A stretch of 64,000 nt of DNA from the NCBI RefSeq assembly GCF_027497175.1, contig NZ_CP114901.1, forward strand, positions 3,596,001 through 3,660,000, written 5' to 3'. Below are positions 1-8,218 of this stretch, one piece after another. A program made the position numbers and the translations under genes. The notes beneath the pieces were generated by a model. It searched no databases. It saw only the letters and a program-made list of their open reading frames with translations, and was not told the origin of the DNA. Positions within the stretch are counted from its first letter, which is position 1. Each line of letters begins with the position of its first letter. The DNA is from Verrucosispora sp. WMMD573 (lineage in GTDB: Bacteria > Actinomycetota > Actinomycetes > Mycobacteriales > Micromonosporaceae).

Positions 1-422
1 GACGGGGTCCATCCGGCGGCGAAGGCGTTGATCGCCGTCTCCTCCGGCAACACATAGACCTCGGGGACGGGTACGCCGGAGGCCAGCGCCATCTCCTCCA
101 CGACGTTGCGCAGCCGACGCAGCTCCGGATCGGTGGTGTTCGCCGGCACCGGCACCCCACCCAGCTCGCGGGCCACCTTCCCGCCGCCGCCGCGCAGCGC
201 GAGCGTACGGACCAGGGCGGCCAGCCCGATCGCGGCGAGGGTGGCGACGGAGACCATGGCGATGAACCCGGCGAGCTGGGCGGGATCGGCGGCGGTGGCG
301 TTGAAGGCGAGCAACGCCGCGATGTTCACCACCACCACGATCCCGACCACGGCCAGCACGAACAGCAGCACCAGCCGGGTCGACAGCCGACGCACCTGGC
401 GCTGTCGCTCGAAGAAGTTCAT
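1..422 (-). CDS. M48-family membrane metalloprotease (HtpX-like), N-terminal part
   Basis: The gene reads leftward from an ATG at 422 and runs off the left edge, so only about 140 residues are visible. They show two hydrophobic segments (about residues 17-40 and 53-76) followed by a soluble stretch (ELGGVPVPANTTDPELRRL, then the VYVLPEETAINAFAAGW region) typical of the start of the M48 catalytic domain. The zinc-binding HExxH motif would lie outside the window, so the catalytic residues cannot be checked. The gene starts 10 bp after the lemA stop and is probably cotranscribed with it. LemA/M48 pairs are common in bacteria and are thought to act in membrane protein quality control. Confidence 0.85.
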   Translation of the reverse strand, partial: MNFFERQRQVRRLSTRLVLLFVLAVVGIVVVVNIAALLAFNATAADPAQLAGFIAMVSVATLAAIGLAALVRTLALRGGGGKVARELGGVPVPANTTDPELRRLRNVVEEMALASGVPVPEVYVLPEETAINAFAAGWTP

Positions 423-432
423 CGGGGCCCGA

Positions 433-1029
433 TCAGAACGAGACCTGCGGCGCCTGGCGCTGCTGCGGGTCGTCCGGCTGGAACAGCTCCGCCGGTCCGA
501 ACGAGAACATCCCCGCCACCATGCTGGAGGGGAACACCTCGCGCTTGTTGTTGTAGGCCATCACCGCGTCGTTGTACGCCTGTCGGGCGAAGGCGACCCG
601 GTTCTCCGTCGAGGTCAGCTCCTCCGACAGTTGCATCATGTTCTGGTTGGCCTTGAGGTCCGGGTACGCCTCGGAGAGCGCGAACAGCCGCCCCAGGGTG
701 GCGGTGAGGGCATTCTCCGCGCCGCTGAGCTGCTGCATCGCGGCCGGGTCGCCGGGGGCCGCGGCGGCGGTGGCCTGCGCGTTGACGGCGGCGTTGCGAG
801 CGTTGATCACCGCTTCGAGGGTTTCCCGTTCGTGCTTGAGGTAGCCCTTCGCGGTCTCGACCAGGTTGGGGATCAGGTCGTGTCGCCGGACGAGTTGCAC
901 GTCGATCTGGGCGAAGGCGTTGCGGTACGCGTTGCGGGCCCGGACCAGCCCGTTGTAGATCGACACACCGAAGCCGAGCACCGCCACGACGATCAACACC
1001 AGGCACACCAGTCCGATGATCAGTTCCAC
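433..1029 (-). CDS. lemA: LemA family protein
   Basis: This 198-residue protein has one N-terminal membrane anchor (ELIIGLVCLVLIVVAVLGF) and then the helical LemA body, with the conserved YNxLVxxRN and DLIPNLVETAKGYLKHE blocks, so most of it should lie outside the membrane as a helical bundle. I chose the GTG at 1029, which has a good ribosome site (GAGGGAGC) and gives the normal N-terminus; an in-frame ATG at 1062 would add 11 residues without support. The exact role of LemA is not known. The next gene is an M48 membrane protease, the usual partner, so a shared role in envelope proteostasis is likely but inferred. Confidence 0.93.
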   Translation of the reverse strand: MELIIGLVCLVLIVVAVLGFGVSIYNGLVRARNAYRNAFAQIDVQLVRRHDLIPNLVETAKGYLKHERETLEAVINARNAAVNAQATAAAAPGDPAAMQQLSGAENALTATLGRLFALSEAYPDLKANQNMMQLSEELTSTENRVAFARQAYNDAVMAYNNKREVFPSSMVAGMFSFGPAELFQPDDPQQRQAPQVSF

Positions 1030-1100
1030 GGCCGCTCCCTCGGTGTTAGTCGGTACTTCCACTGATCATCGTACGTTCGCCGGTCCAGGCCCGCTCCTGC

Positions 1101-2045
1101 TCAGCGTGCGGATCGACGTGCCTTGACCGCACTGTCGGCAATGTCCCACAGAGTGATCGCGACGATCACCACGACGCTGATCCGGGCGACCGTGTCGAGG
1201 CCGCCGTCGCGGAGCCAGGCGAAGCGGTCGACGAACTCCGGGTTGAGCAGCCGGTCTTCGAGCAGCAGCCAGATCGCCGGCACCGCGAACGCCAGGCCCA
1301 GCACGGCGTTGCCGACGACCAGCGGCCAGGTCCACCGGCGGGCGCGGTACTTGGCGATCTCCAGCGCGATGCTGGCGAGCAGAACGACCATCAGCAGCGG
1401 CAGCCAGAACGTCCACAGCGCCGGATCGAGGATCGGCAGGCGCTCGCCGTCGGGCCCCACCACGGACTGGAAGTGCTGCCACGGCAGGAAGGCGATGAAC
1501 AGGCCCAGGAAGACGATCGAGGCGCACACGTCGGTGAGCGTGACGTCCCGTTCGGTGGGGTGCTCGGGCAGCTGGTCGACGCTCCACTCGGGCAGGTTCA
1601 GCGGGGTGCCGAGGCGTTCCAGCACCGCGAAGACCAGGGTGACCCAGAAGGCGATCTGCACGGCGACGTTGAACGCCCCGACGACGCCCTCGCCGATCGC
1701 ACCGGCCGGATTGTCGGCGACGGTGGCCTGGAGCACGCCGATCAGCACCCCGACGATGGCGGGAATGGTGCTGAGCAGCACGATCAGCAGCCGTTGCCAG
1801 GCCAGGTAGTACTCGGGGCCGATGAGTTGAAGTCGCCGGTCGGTGTATCGGGCGGCCAGTTGCGCGGGGTTGCCCAGCTCGGTGAGGACGGCGCGTTCCG
1901 CGGTGGCGGCGTCGACCCCGTCGGCGGTCCGGCCGTCGATCATGTCGTCGATGGAGGCGCGCAGTTCGGTGGCGATCTCCTCGCGCCGCCCGGTCGGCAC
2001 CGAGCGCAGGGTGGCGGCCAGGTAGCGGTCGGTCAGGGAGGTCAT
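1101..2045 (-). CDS. Permease-prefix-domain multipass membrane protein
   Basis: The protein has 314 residues. Residues 1-80 form the soluble prefix domain (LTDRYLAATLRSVPTGRR, then a TELGNPAQLAARYTDRR block) found at the front of membrane proteins paired with PadR regulators. About six hydrophobic segments follow (near residues 86-108, 120-142, 180-196, 218-240, 246-268 and 287-305). Its ATG overlaps the stop of the padR-like gene by 4 bp (ATGA), so the two are translationally coupled. The family is thought to sense or respond to envelope stress; substrate and activity are unknown. Confidence 0.88.
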   Translation of the reverse strand: MTSLTDRYLAATLRSVPTGRREEIATELRASIDDMIDGRTADGVDAATAERAVLTELGNPAQLAARYTDRRLQLIGPEYYLAWQRLLIVLLSTIPAIVGVLIGVLQATVADNPAGAIGEGVVGAFNVAVQIAFWVTLVFAVLERLGTPLNLPEWSVDQLPEHPTERDVTLTDVCASIVFLGLFIAFLPWQHFQSVVGPDGERLPILDPALWTFWLPLLMVVLLASIALEIAKYRARRWTWPLVVGNAVLGLAFAVPAIWLLLEDRLLNPEFVDRFAWLRDGGLDTVARISVVVIVAITLWDIADSAVKARRSAR

Positions 2046-2383
2046 CGGGGGGCTCCTTCGATCAGGCTGGTGAGGGAGGTCTGTACGGCGGCGAGGTCGG
2101 CGAGCAGGCGTTGCAGCACCTGCTCGCCGGAGTCGCTGGTGCGGTAGAACTTGCGGGGTCGGCTCTCCTCGGTGTTCCACTCGCTGCTCAGGAGCCCCTG
2201 CTCCTCCAGCCGCCGCAGCAGGGGATAGAGGGTGTTCGCGTCGACCGGGAAGCCGTGCCCGGTGAGTCGTTGCAGCAGCGCGTAGCCGTAGTCGGGTCGG
2301 CGCAGCGCGACCAGACTGGCCACCACCACGGTGCCTCGACGTAGCTCCTGTAGGTGGGTCCGTAGCACGTCGTCGCTGACCAT
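2042..2383 (-). CDS. PadR family transcriptional regulator
   Basis: This 113-residue winged-helix regulator shows the PadR signature: LRRGTVVVASLVALRRPDYGY, then DANTLYPLLRRLEEQGLL as the recognition helix and the wing RPRKFYRTSDSGE. It is the short PadR-s2 type that dimerises through a C-terminal helix. No Shine-Dalgarno is visible before the ATG. A TANNNT box (TATGGT on the minus strand, 2391-2396) lies 7 nt upstream, so the mRNA is probably leaderless. An imperfect palindrome in the same promoter is the likely autoregulatory site. It probably represses itself and the downstream membrane protein gene. Confidence 0.94.
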   Translation of the reverse strand: MVSDDVLRTHLQELRRGTVVVASLVALRRPDYGYALLQRLTGHGFPVDANTLYPLLRRLEEQGLLSSEWNTEESRPRKFYRTSDSGEQVLQRLLADLAAVQTSLTSLIEGAPR

Positions 2384-2390
2384 GCGTCAC

Positions 2391-2420
2391 ACCATACTGT
2401 GTGGCACACACTATTGTCCA
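2391..2420 (-). promoter_or_regulatory. padR promoter with palindromic operator
   Basis: On the minus strand, TGGACA (2415-2420) and TATGGT (2391-2396) form a -35/-10 pair with 18-bp spacing, 7 nt before the padR ATG. The spacer and the inner half of the -10 hold an inverted repeat (2394-2414): ATACTGTGTG, a central G, CACACACTAT, with 9 of 10 arm positions pairing. Spacing and symmetry fit an operator for the PadR dimer, giving negative autoregulation. Confidence 0.6.
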
Positions 2421-2582
2421 TTGCACAACGATGGCTGGCGTAACGATATCGTGTCGCCTGCAGCGCTTCGCGTCGCTTGCACGGGTCGCCGAGTGCCGCG
2501 CGCGGCGCGCTGGAGCGGCCGGCGACGGCGGGGTTAGGGTTAGCGCCGACCGACTCGATCAGCTGACCCGGGGGGCCTCCGC

Positions 2583-5500
2583 ATGGGCGATTCGTTCGCG
2601 CATCTGCACGTGCACACGGAGTACTCGATGCTCGACGGGGCGGCCCGGCTCAAGGACCTGTTCGCCGAGGTCAAGCGGCAGGGGATGCCGGCGGTGGCGA
2701 TGACCGACCACGGCAACATGCACGGCGCGAACGACTTCTACAAGCAGGCGATGGCCGCCGGGGTGACCCCGATTCTGGGCATCGAGGCATACGTGGCGCC
2801 GGAGTCACGGTTCCACAAGTCTCGGGTGCGGTGGGGCCGGCCGGAGCAGAAGAGCGACGACGTCTCCGGTAGCGGTGGCTACACCCACAAGACGATCTGG
2901 GCGCGGAACAAGACCGGCCTGCACAACCTGTTCGCGCTGACCTCGCGCTCCTACACCGAGGGCTATTTCGTGAAGTGGCCCCGGATGGACGCCGAACTGC
3001 TGGCCGAGTACGCCGACGGACTGATGGCCACCACCGGCTGCCCGTCCGGCGAGGTGCAGACCCGGCTGCGGCTCGGCCACGACGCGCAGGCCCTCGAAGC
3101 CGCCGCGAAGTACCAGGAGATCTTCGGCAGGGAGAACTACTTCCTGGAACTGATGGACCACGGTCTGGACATCGAGAAGCGGGTCCGCGACGGGCTGTTG
3201 GAGATCGGCCGCAAGCTGAACATTCCGCCGGTGGTCACCAACGACTCGCACTACACCCACGAGGCGCAGTCCGAGGCGCACGACGTGCTGCTCTGCGTAC
3301 AGACCGGCAGCAACGTGGCCGACCCGAACCGGTTCAAGTTCGGCGGCAGCGGCTACTACATCAAGTCGGCCGACGAGATGCGCGGGGTGGACCACTCCGA
3401 CCCCTGGTTGGAGGGTTGCCGCAACACGCTGCTGGTGGCGGAGCGGGTCGACCCGACCGGGATGTTCGAGTTCCACAACCTGATGCCGCGCTTCCCGGTG
3501 CCCGAGGGAGAGACCGAGGAGTCCTGGTTCCGCAAGGAGACCTTCGCCGGCCTGGCCCGCCGGTACCCGGAGGGCATCCCGCAGGGGCACGTCGTGCAGG
3601 CCGAGTACGAGTTGGGCGTCATCATCCAGATGGGCTTCCCGTCGTACTTCCTCGTGGTGGCCGACTTCATCCAGTGGGCCAAGGCGCAGGGCATCGCCGT
3701 CGGTCCGGGGCGTGGCTCCGCCGCCGGTTCCCTGGTCGCGTACGCCCTGGGCATCACCGACCTGGACCCGATCCCGCACGGGCTGATCTTCGAGCGGTTC
3801 CTCAACCCCGAGCGGGTCTCGATGCCGGATGTCGACATCGACTTCGACGAGCGTCGGCGCGGTGAGGTGATCAAGTACGTCACCGACAAGTGGGGTGAGG
3901 ACAAGGTCGCGCAGATCGCCACCTTCGGCACCATCAAGGCGAAGGCCGCGATCAAGGACTCGGCCCGGGTGCTCGGCTACCCGTACGCGGTCGGCGACCG
4001 GATCACCAAGGCGATGCCACCGGCGGTGATGGGCAAGGACATCCCGCTGACCGGCATCTTCGACCCGAAGCACCCGAGGTACGCCGAGGCCGGCGAGATC
4101 CGTGGCCTGTACGAGTCCGACCCCGACGTCCGCAAGGTGATCGACACCGCCAAGGGCATCGAGGGGCTGATCCGGCAGACCGGGGTGCACGCGGCCGGTG
4201 TGATCATGTCCGCCGAGCCGATCATCGAGCACATCCCGCTGATGCGCCGCGACGCCGACGGGGCGATCATCACCCAGTTCGACTACCCGACGTGCGAGTC
4301 GCTCGGGTTGTTGAAGATGGACTTCCTCGGCCTGCGCAACCTCACCATCATCGACGACGCGCTGAAGAACATCGAGCTCAACCACGGACGCAACGTCGAC
4401 CTGCTCAAGCTGCCGCTGGACGACAAACCGACGTACGAGCTGCTGGCCCGGGGCGACACCCTCGGGGTGTTCCAGCTCGACGGCGGGCCGATGCGGTCGC
4501 TGCTGCGGCTGATGAAGCCGGACAACTTCGAGGACATCTCCGCCGTCCTGGCGCTGTATCGGCCCGGCCCGATGGGCGCCAACTCGCACACGAACTACGC
4601 GTTGCGCAAGAACGGTCTCCAGGAGATCACCCCGATCCATCCGGAGCTGGCCGAGCCGCTGGAGGAGATCCTCGGCCCGACCTACGGTCTGATCGTCTAC
4701 CAGGAGCAGGTGCAGCGGGCCGCCCAGGTGCTCGCCGGGTACAGCCTCGGCAAGGCCGACCTGCTGCGCCGGGCGATGGGCAAGAAGAAGAAGGAGGTCC
4801 TCGACAAGGAGTTCATCCCGTTCCGGGACGGGATGAAGAGCAACGGCTACTCCGACGAGGCCATCAAGACCCTGTGGGACATCCTCGTCCCGTTCGCCGA
4901 CTACGCCTTCAACAAGGCGCACACCGCCGGCTACGGGCTGGTGTCGTACTGGACCGGCTACCTGAAGGCCAACTACCCGGCCGAGTACATGGCGGCGCTG
5001 CTGACCTCCGTCGGTGACGACAAGGACAAAATGGCCATGTACCTGTCGGAGTGCCGGCGGATGGGCATCCAGGTGCTGCCGCCGGACGTGAACACCTCGG
5101 CGGGCCCGTTCACCCCGGTCGGCCGGGAGATCCGCTTCGGCCTCGGCGCGATCCGCAACGTCGGCGCGAACGTGGTCGCCGCGATCATGCGCTGCCGCGA
5201 GGAGAAGGGCGAGTATGCCGACTTCTACGACTTCCTGTCCAAGGTGGACGCGGTGGTCTGCAACAAGAAGACGATCGAATCCCTGATCAAGGCGGGGGCG
5301 TTCGACTCGCTGAAGCACCCCCGCAAGGGCCTGCTCGCCGTGCACGCCGACGCCATCGACGCGTACGCCGACGTCAAGCGCAAGGAGGCCGTCGGGCAGT
5401 ACGACCTGTTCGGCGCGGGCTTCGGCGACGCCGAGGTGGCGACGAACACCACGGTCATGCCGGTCATCGCCGAGGGGGAGTGGGACAAGCGCGACAAGCT

Positions 5501-6116
5501 CGCCTTCGAGCGCGAGATGCTCGGCCTGTACGTCTCCGACCATCCCCTGTTCGGGTTGGAACACATCCTCGGCGCGGCGGCCGACACCACCATCGCGGCA
5601 CTGTCGGAGGAGGGCACCGTGCCCGACGGCGCGGTGGTCACCCTCGCCGGCATCCTCTCCGGCGTGCAGCGGCGGGTCACCAAGCAGGGGCGGGCGTGGG
5701 CCTCGGCCACCCTGGAGGACCTGGCCGGTGGCGTGGAGACGCTCTTCTTCCCGAACACCTATGAGGTGATCGGGCAGTACATCGCCGAGGACGCGATCGT
5801 GGTGGTCAAGGGGCGGGTCGACCGGCGCGACGACACCCCGCGCATCATGGCGATGGACATGTCCCTGCCGGACATCAGCACCAGTACGGCGAACAAGCCG
5901 GTCACCCTCACCATCCCGGTGACCCGCTGCACCCCGCCGCTGGTGGAACGCCTCAAGGAGACCCTGGTGCTGCACCCCGGTGACGCCGAGGTGCACGTCA
6001 AACTCCTCAACGGCACCCGCACCACCACCCTGCGCCTGAGCCCGGTCCGGGTGGCCGCCACCACCGCCCTGATGGCCGACCTCAAAAGCGTCCTAGGCCC
6101 CGCCAACGTCACCTGA
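2583..6116 (+). CDS. dnaE: DNA polymerase III alpha subunit (DnaE1)
   Basis: This is the 1177-residue catalytic subunit of the replicative polymerase, close to the usual actinobacterial length of about 1180. An N-terminal PHP domain ([13 protein letters not shown] at residues 8-20, then TDHGNMHG) is followed by the polymerase core, with the catalytic aspartates in PDVDIDFDE (residues 415-423; Asp416, 418 and 420). After that come finger and helix-hairpin-helix regions and a C-terminal OB fold ([20 protein letters not shown]) for single-stranded DNA. The TETxxxGC-type [14 protein letters not shown] block is present. It acts in the cytoplasm at the replication fork. The ATG at 2583 follows a G-rich stretch. 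It stands alone, not in an obvious operon. Confidence 0.98.
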   Translation: MGDSFAHLHVHTEYSMLDGAARLKDLFAEVKRQGMPAVAMTDHGNMHGANDFYKQAMAAGVTPILGIEAYVAPESRFHKSRVRWGRPEQKSDDVSGSGGYTHKTIWARNKTGLHNLFALTSRSYTEGYFVKWPRMDAELLAEYADGLMATTGCPSGEVQTRLRLGHDAQALEAAAKYQEIFGRENYFLELMDHGLDIEKRVRDGLLEIGRKLNIPPVVTNDSHYTHEAQSEAHDVLLCVQTGSNVADPNRFKFGGSGYYIKSADEMRGVDHSDPWLEGCRNTLLVAERVDPTGMFEFHNLMPRFPVPEGETEESWFRKETFAGLARRYPEGIPQGHVVQAEYELGVIIQMGFPSYFLVVADFIQWAKAQGIAVGPGRGSAAGSLVAYALGITDLDPIPHGLIFERFLNPERVSMPDVDIDFDERRRGEVIKYVTDKWGEDKVAQIATFGTIKAKAAIKDSARVLGYPYAVGDRITKAMPPAVMGKDIPLTGIFDPKHPRYAEAGEIRGLYESDPDVRKVIDTAKGIEGLIRQTGVHAAGVIMSAEPIIEHIPLMRRDADGAIITQFDYPTCESLGLLKMDFLGLRNLTIIDDALKNIELNHGRNVDLLKLPLDDKPTYELLARGDTLGVFQLDGGPMRSLLRLMKPDNFEDISAVLALYRPGPMGANSHTNYALRKNGLQEITPIHPELAEPLEEILGPTYGLIVYQEQVQRAAQVLAGYSLGKADLLRRAMGKKKKEVLDKEFIPFRDGMKSNGYSDEAIKTLWDILVPFADYAFNKAHTAGYGLVSYWTGYLKANYPAEYMAALLTSVGDDKDKMAMYLSECRRMGIQVLPPDVNTSAGPFTPVGREIRFGLGAIRNVGANVVAAIMRCREEKGEYADFYDFLSKVDAVVCNKKTIESLIKAGAFDSLKHPRKGLLAVHADAIDAYADVKRKEAVGQYDLFGAGFGDAEVATNTTVMPVIAEGEWDKRDKLAFEREMLGLYVSDHPLFGLEHILGAAADTTIAALSEEGTVPDGAVVTLAGILSGVQRRVTKQGRAWASATLEDLAGGVETLFFPNTYEVIGQYIAEDAIVVVKGRVDRRDDTPRIMAMDMSLPDISTSTANKPVTLTIPVTRCTPPLVERLKETLVLHPGDAEVHVKLLNGTRTTTLRLSPVRVAATTALMADLKSVLGPANVT

Positions 6117-6174
6117 CCTCCGGGTGGGGGCCACGGGGGTGGGATTGGCGCTTAGGGGTGGCCGACCGGGCCAC

Positions 6175-6180
6175 TAGCGT
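6175..6180 (+). promoter_or_regulatory. Candidate leaderless -10 box before the aminotransferase gene
   Basis: TAGCGT (TANNNT type) ends 6 nt before the GTG start at 6187, and no Shine-Dalgarno is present in between. A small 6-bp inverted repeat (GTGGCC/GGCCAC, 6158-6174) abuts the box. No convincing -35 is visible. Confidence 0.4.
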
Positions 6181-6186
6181 CGGGGT

Positions 6187-7224
6187 GTGGATCTGGAGCA
6201 GGCGCAGAAGCTGTGGCAACCGCAGCCGGGTTGGCTGAACACCGCCAGCTACGGGTTGCCGCCCGACCCGGCCTGGGACGCGTTGCAGGACGCGCTGGCC
6301 GCCTGGCGGGTGGGGTCGGGCGCGTGGGAGGACTGGGGCGCGGCGACCGACCGGTCCCGGGCGGCGTTCGCTCAGCTGGTCGCGGTACCGGTGGTCGACG
6401 TGGCGGTCGGTGCCACCGTCTCCCAGCTGCTGGCGCCGGTCGCCGCCGCGCTACCCGCCGGTGCCCGGGTGCTGGCGCCCGAGGTCGAGTTCACCTCCAA
6501 CCTGTTTCCCTGGCTCGTCCAGGCCGAGCGGGGCGTCGAGGTGCGCACCGTCCCGCTGGACGAGCTGGCCGCCTCCATCGACGCCGACACCGACCTGGTG
6601 GCGTTCAGCCTGGTGCAGTCCGCCGACGGCACGATCGCCGCGTACGACGAGATCGTCGCCGCGGCCCGGGCCCACGGCGCGCTCGTCGCGGTGGACGCCA
6701 CCCAGGCGTGCGGGTGGCTGCCGTTCGACGCGGCCCGCGCGGACGTCGTGGTGACCGGCGGATACAAGTGGCTGATGGCGCCCCGGGGCACCGCGTTCGC
6801 CTACCTGGCGCCCGAGCTGCGGGACCGGCTGCGACCCGACGCCGCCGGTTGGTACGCGGGTCGCGATCCGCACGCCTCCTACTACGGGCCGCCGCTGCGG
6901 TTGGCCGACGACGCCCGCCGGTTCGACCTCTCGCCGGCCTGGTTCAGCTGGGTGGGTGCCGCCCCGGCACTGGAGCTGCTGCTGGAGATCGGCGTCGAGC
7001 AGGTGCGGGCGTACGACGTGGCGCTGGCCAACCGGTTCCTCACCGGTCTGGGGCAGCCAACCGGGCACAGCGCGATCGTCACCGTCGAGGTGCCCGGCGC
7101 GCAGGAGAGGTTGGCGCGCGCCGGGATACGCGCGGCGGTTCGGGCCGGTCGGGTACGGGCCTCGTTCCACCTCTACTCCACCACCGAGGACGTCGATCTG
7201 GCCCTCGACGCGCTCACCTCCTGA
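6187..7224 (+). CDS. Class V aminotransferase-fold PLP enzyme
   Basis: The 345-residue protein has the fold-type I aminotransferase class V plan. The active-site lysine that binds pyridoxal phosphate is Lys194 in [12 protein letters not shown], and the Asp that holds the PLP ring is in [11 protein letters not shown]. The opening [11 protein letters not shown] resembles selenocysteine lyase/cysteine desulfurase-like and kynureninase-like relatives, but no catalytic cysteine loop of a true desulfurase is evident, so the substrate cannot be named. It is cytoplasmic. The start is GTG with no ribosome site; a TANNNT box just upstream suggests a leaderless transcript. It is a single-gene unit ended by a strong hairpin. 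Confidence 0.9.
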   Translation: MDLEQAQKLWQPQPGWLNTASYGLPPDPAWDALQDALAAWRVGSGAWEDWGAATDRSRAAFAQLVAVPVVDVAVGATVSQLLAPVAAALPAGARVLAPEVEFTSNLFPWLVQAERGVEVRTVPLDELAASIDADTDLVAFSLVQSADGTIAAYDEIVAAARAHGALVAVDATQACGWLPFDAARADVVVTGGYKWLMAPRGTAFAYLAPELRDRLRPDAAGWYAGRDPHASYYGPPLRLADDARRFDLSPAWFSWVGAAPALELLLEIGVEQVRAYDVALANRFLTGLGQPTGHSAIVTVEVPGAQERLARAGIRAAVRAGRVRASFHLYSTTEDVDLALDALTS

Positions 7225-7275
7225 CCGCGCCGTCCAACGCCGCACCGGATGGCTCGCCGGTGTGCGGCCGGCGCT

Positions 7276-7317
7276 CGCCGCCCGCCCTCATCACCTGACC
7301 GGTGAGGGCGGGCGGCG
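7276..7317 (+). terminator. Hairpin terminator after the aminotransferase gene
   Basis: A perfect 15-bp inverted repeat (7276-7290 with 7303-7317, arm CGCCGCCCGCCCTCA) encloses a 12-nt loop that can itself pair partly. It lies 52 bp after the stop codon and is followed by CTGTTTCC rather than a long T-run, as is common in GC-rich actinobacteria. Confidence 0.7.
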
Positions 7318-7426
7318 CTGTTTCCGAAGCTCTCGTAGCTGTCGGCTCCGGGCCGTCGCGGGCGCATCCGTGGCGGGGCGTCCCGACGAATCCCCGGTGG
7401 AGACCTGTCCACTGGGAGGAAGTCTG

Positions 7427-8038
7427 GTGTCTGAGATACCGATTCCGGCCGAGGTTGTGCAGATCGCGCGCAAGCGCCTGACGGCCGCCGCCGAGGAACT
7501 CGACGGCAACCGGGTCGCCGCGCTTGTCGTCGAGATGGCCGAGGAGTGGGGAGTGGTGCGGCTGTGGGACGACGTCTGCGTGCCGGTGCTCGCCGCGCTG
7601 AGCGGGCGGACCGCCGCCGGGATCGCCGTCGGGCACGCCCTGTCCGAAGGCGTCCGGGTCGGTCTGGACGTGTTCCGCCGCGACCCGTGCGTCGGCCCGC
7701 CCACCGACGGCGTGTTGCTGGCCGGGGCGGAACAGGAGGAACACAGTCTCGGACTGCACGCGCTGGCCGCCGCGTTGCGGGAACGCGGCCGGGGCTGCCT
7801 GCTGGTCGGGCCGGCGCTGCCCTGGACGGCGTTGGCCAGCGCCGTCCACCGGGCCCGGCCGCACAGCGTCGCGGTCTGGGCGCAGTCGCCGGTGACCGGC
7901 CGGTCGTACCGCATCGGCCGCTTCGCCCGGGATTTCCCGGCCGTCCGGGTGTACGGGGCCGGGCCAGGCTGGATCGAGCCGCTCACCCCACCCGCGACGC
8001 GTATCGACTCTCTCCCTGCCGCCCTCCGGGTGCTCTAG
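7427..8038 (+). CDS. Cobalamin (B12)-binding-like domain protein without DNA-binding domain
   Basis: The protein has 203 residues. Residues 1-85 form a helical bundle (EVVQIARKRLTAAAEELDGN..VVRLWDDVCVPVL) and residues 95-200 a Rossmann-like half (GVLLAGAEQEEHSLGLHALAAALRERG..PWTALASAVHRARPHSVAVWAQ). This matches the two-part B12-sensing module of CarH-like MerR regulators, but the MerR helix-turn-helix is absent. The GTG at 7427 is fixed by a clear GGGAGGA 6 nt upstream. Whether it binds cobalamin cannot be told: a candidate ligand His is present in EEHSLG, but the classical DxHxxG motif is not. It could be a signalling partner or a relic of a larger regulator. Confidence 0.72.
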   Translation: MSEIPIPAEVVQIARKRLTAAAEELDGNRVAALVVEMAEEWGVVRLWDDVCVPVLAALSGRTAAGIAVGHALSEGVRVGLDVFRRDPCVGPPTDGVLLAGAEQEEHSLGLHALAAALRERGRGCLLVGPALPWTALASAVHRARPHSVAVWAQSPVTGRSYRIGRFARDFPAVRVYGAGPGWIEPLTPPATRIDSLPAALRVL

Positions 8039-8137
8039 GCAGCAGCCGGCACGGTGCTCCCGGAGGGGCCGGCATGGTGCTGGCGGCGGGGCCGGCACGC
8101 GTTCCGTCGTCCGTCGCGATGGTGACGCGGGTCATAC

Positions 8138-8160
8138 CGATACGGACCCGTGCCGTATCG
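8138..8160 (+). promoter_or_regulatory. Candidate TetR operator upstream of the efflux operon
   Basis: A perfect 8-bp inverted repeat, CGATACGG / CCGTATCG, with a 7-nt spacer (23 bp in all) lies 58 bp before the MFS start. A TANNNT box (TACGCT, 8170-8175) follows, so bound repressor would cover the -35 area. Size and symmetry fit a TetR-family site, and the TetR gene is the second gene of the operon. Confidence 0.6.
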
Positions 8161-8218
8161 TAAATGCCCTACGCTCAGGAGTCGACGCGGACGGACCGAA
8201 GCGAAACCGGGGGCGGAG

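Noticed and set aside
2531..2545. GGTTAGGGTTAG, telomere-like repeat before dnaE
   Set aside because: Only two units and no terminal context; more simply part of the dnaE promoter region (TAGGGT as a possible -10).
2805..5996. About 1063-codon minus-strand open frame inside dnaE
   Set aside because: dnaE is certain; the antisense frame has no family features or ribosome site and results from high GC at third codon positions.
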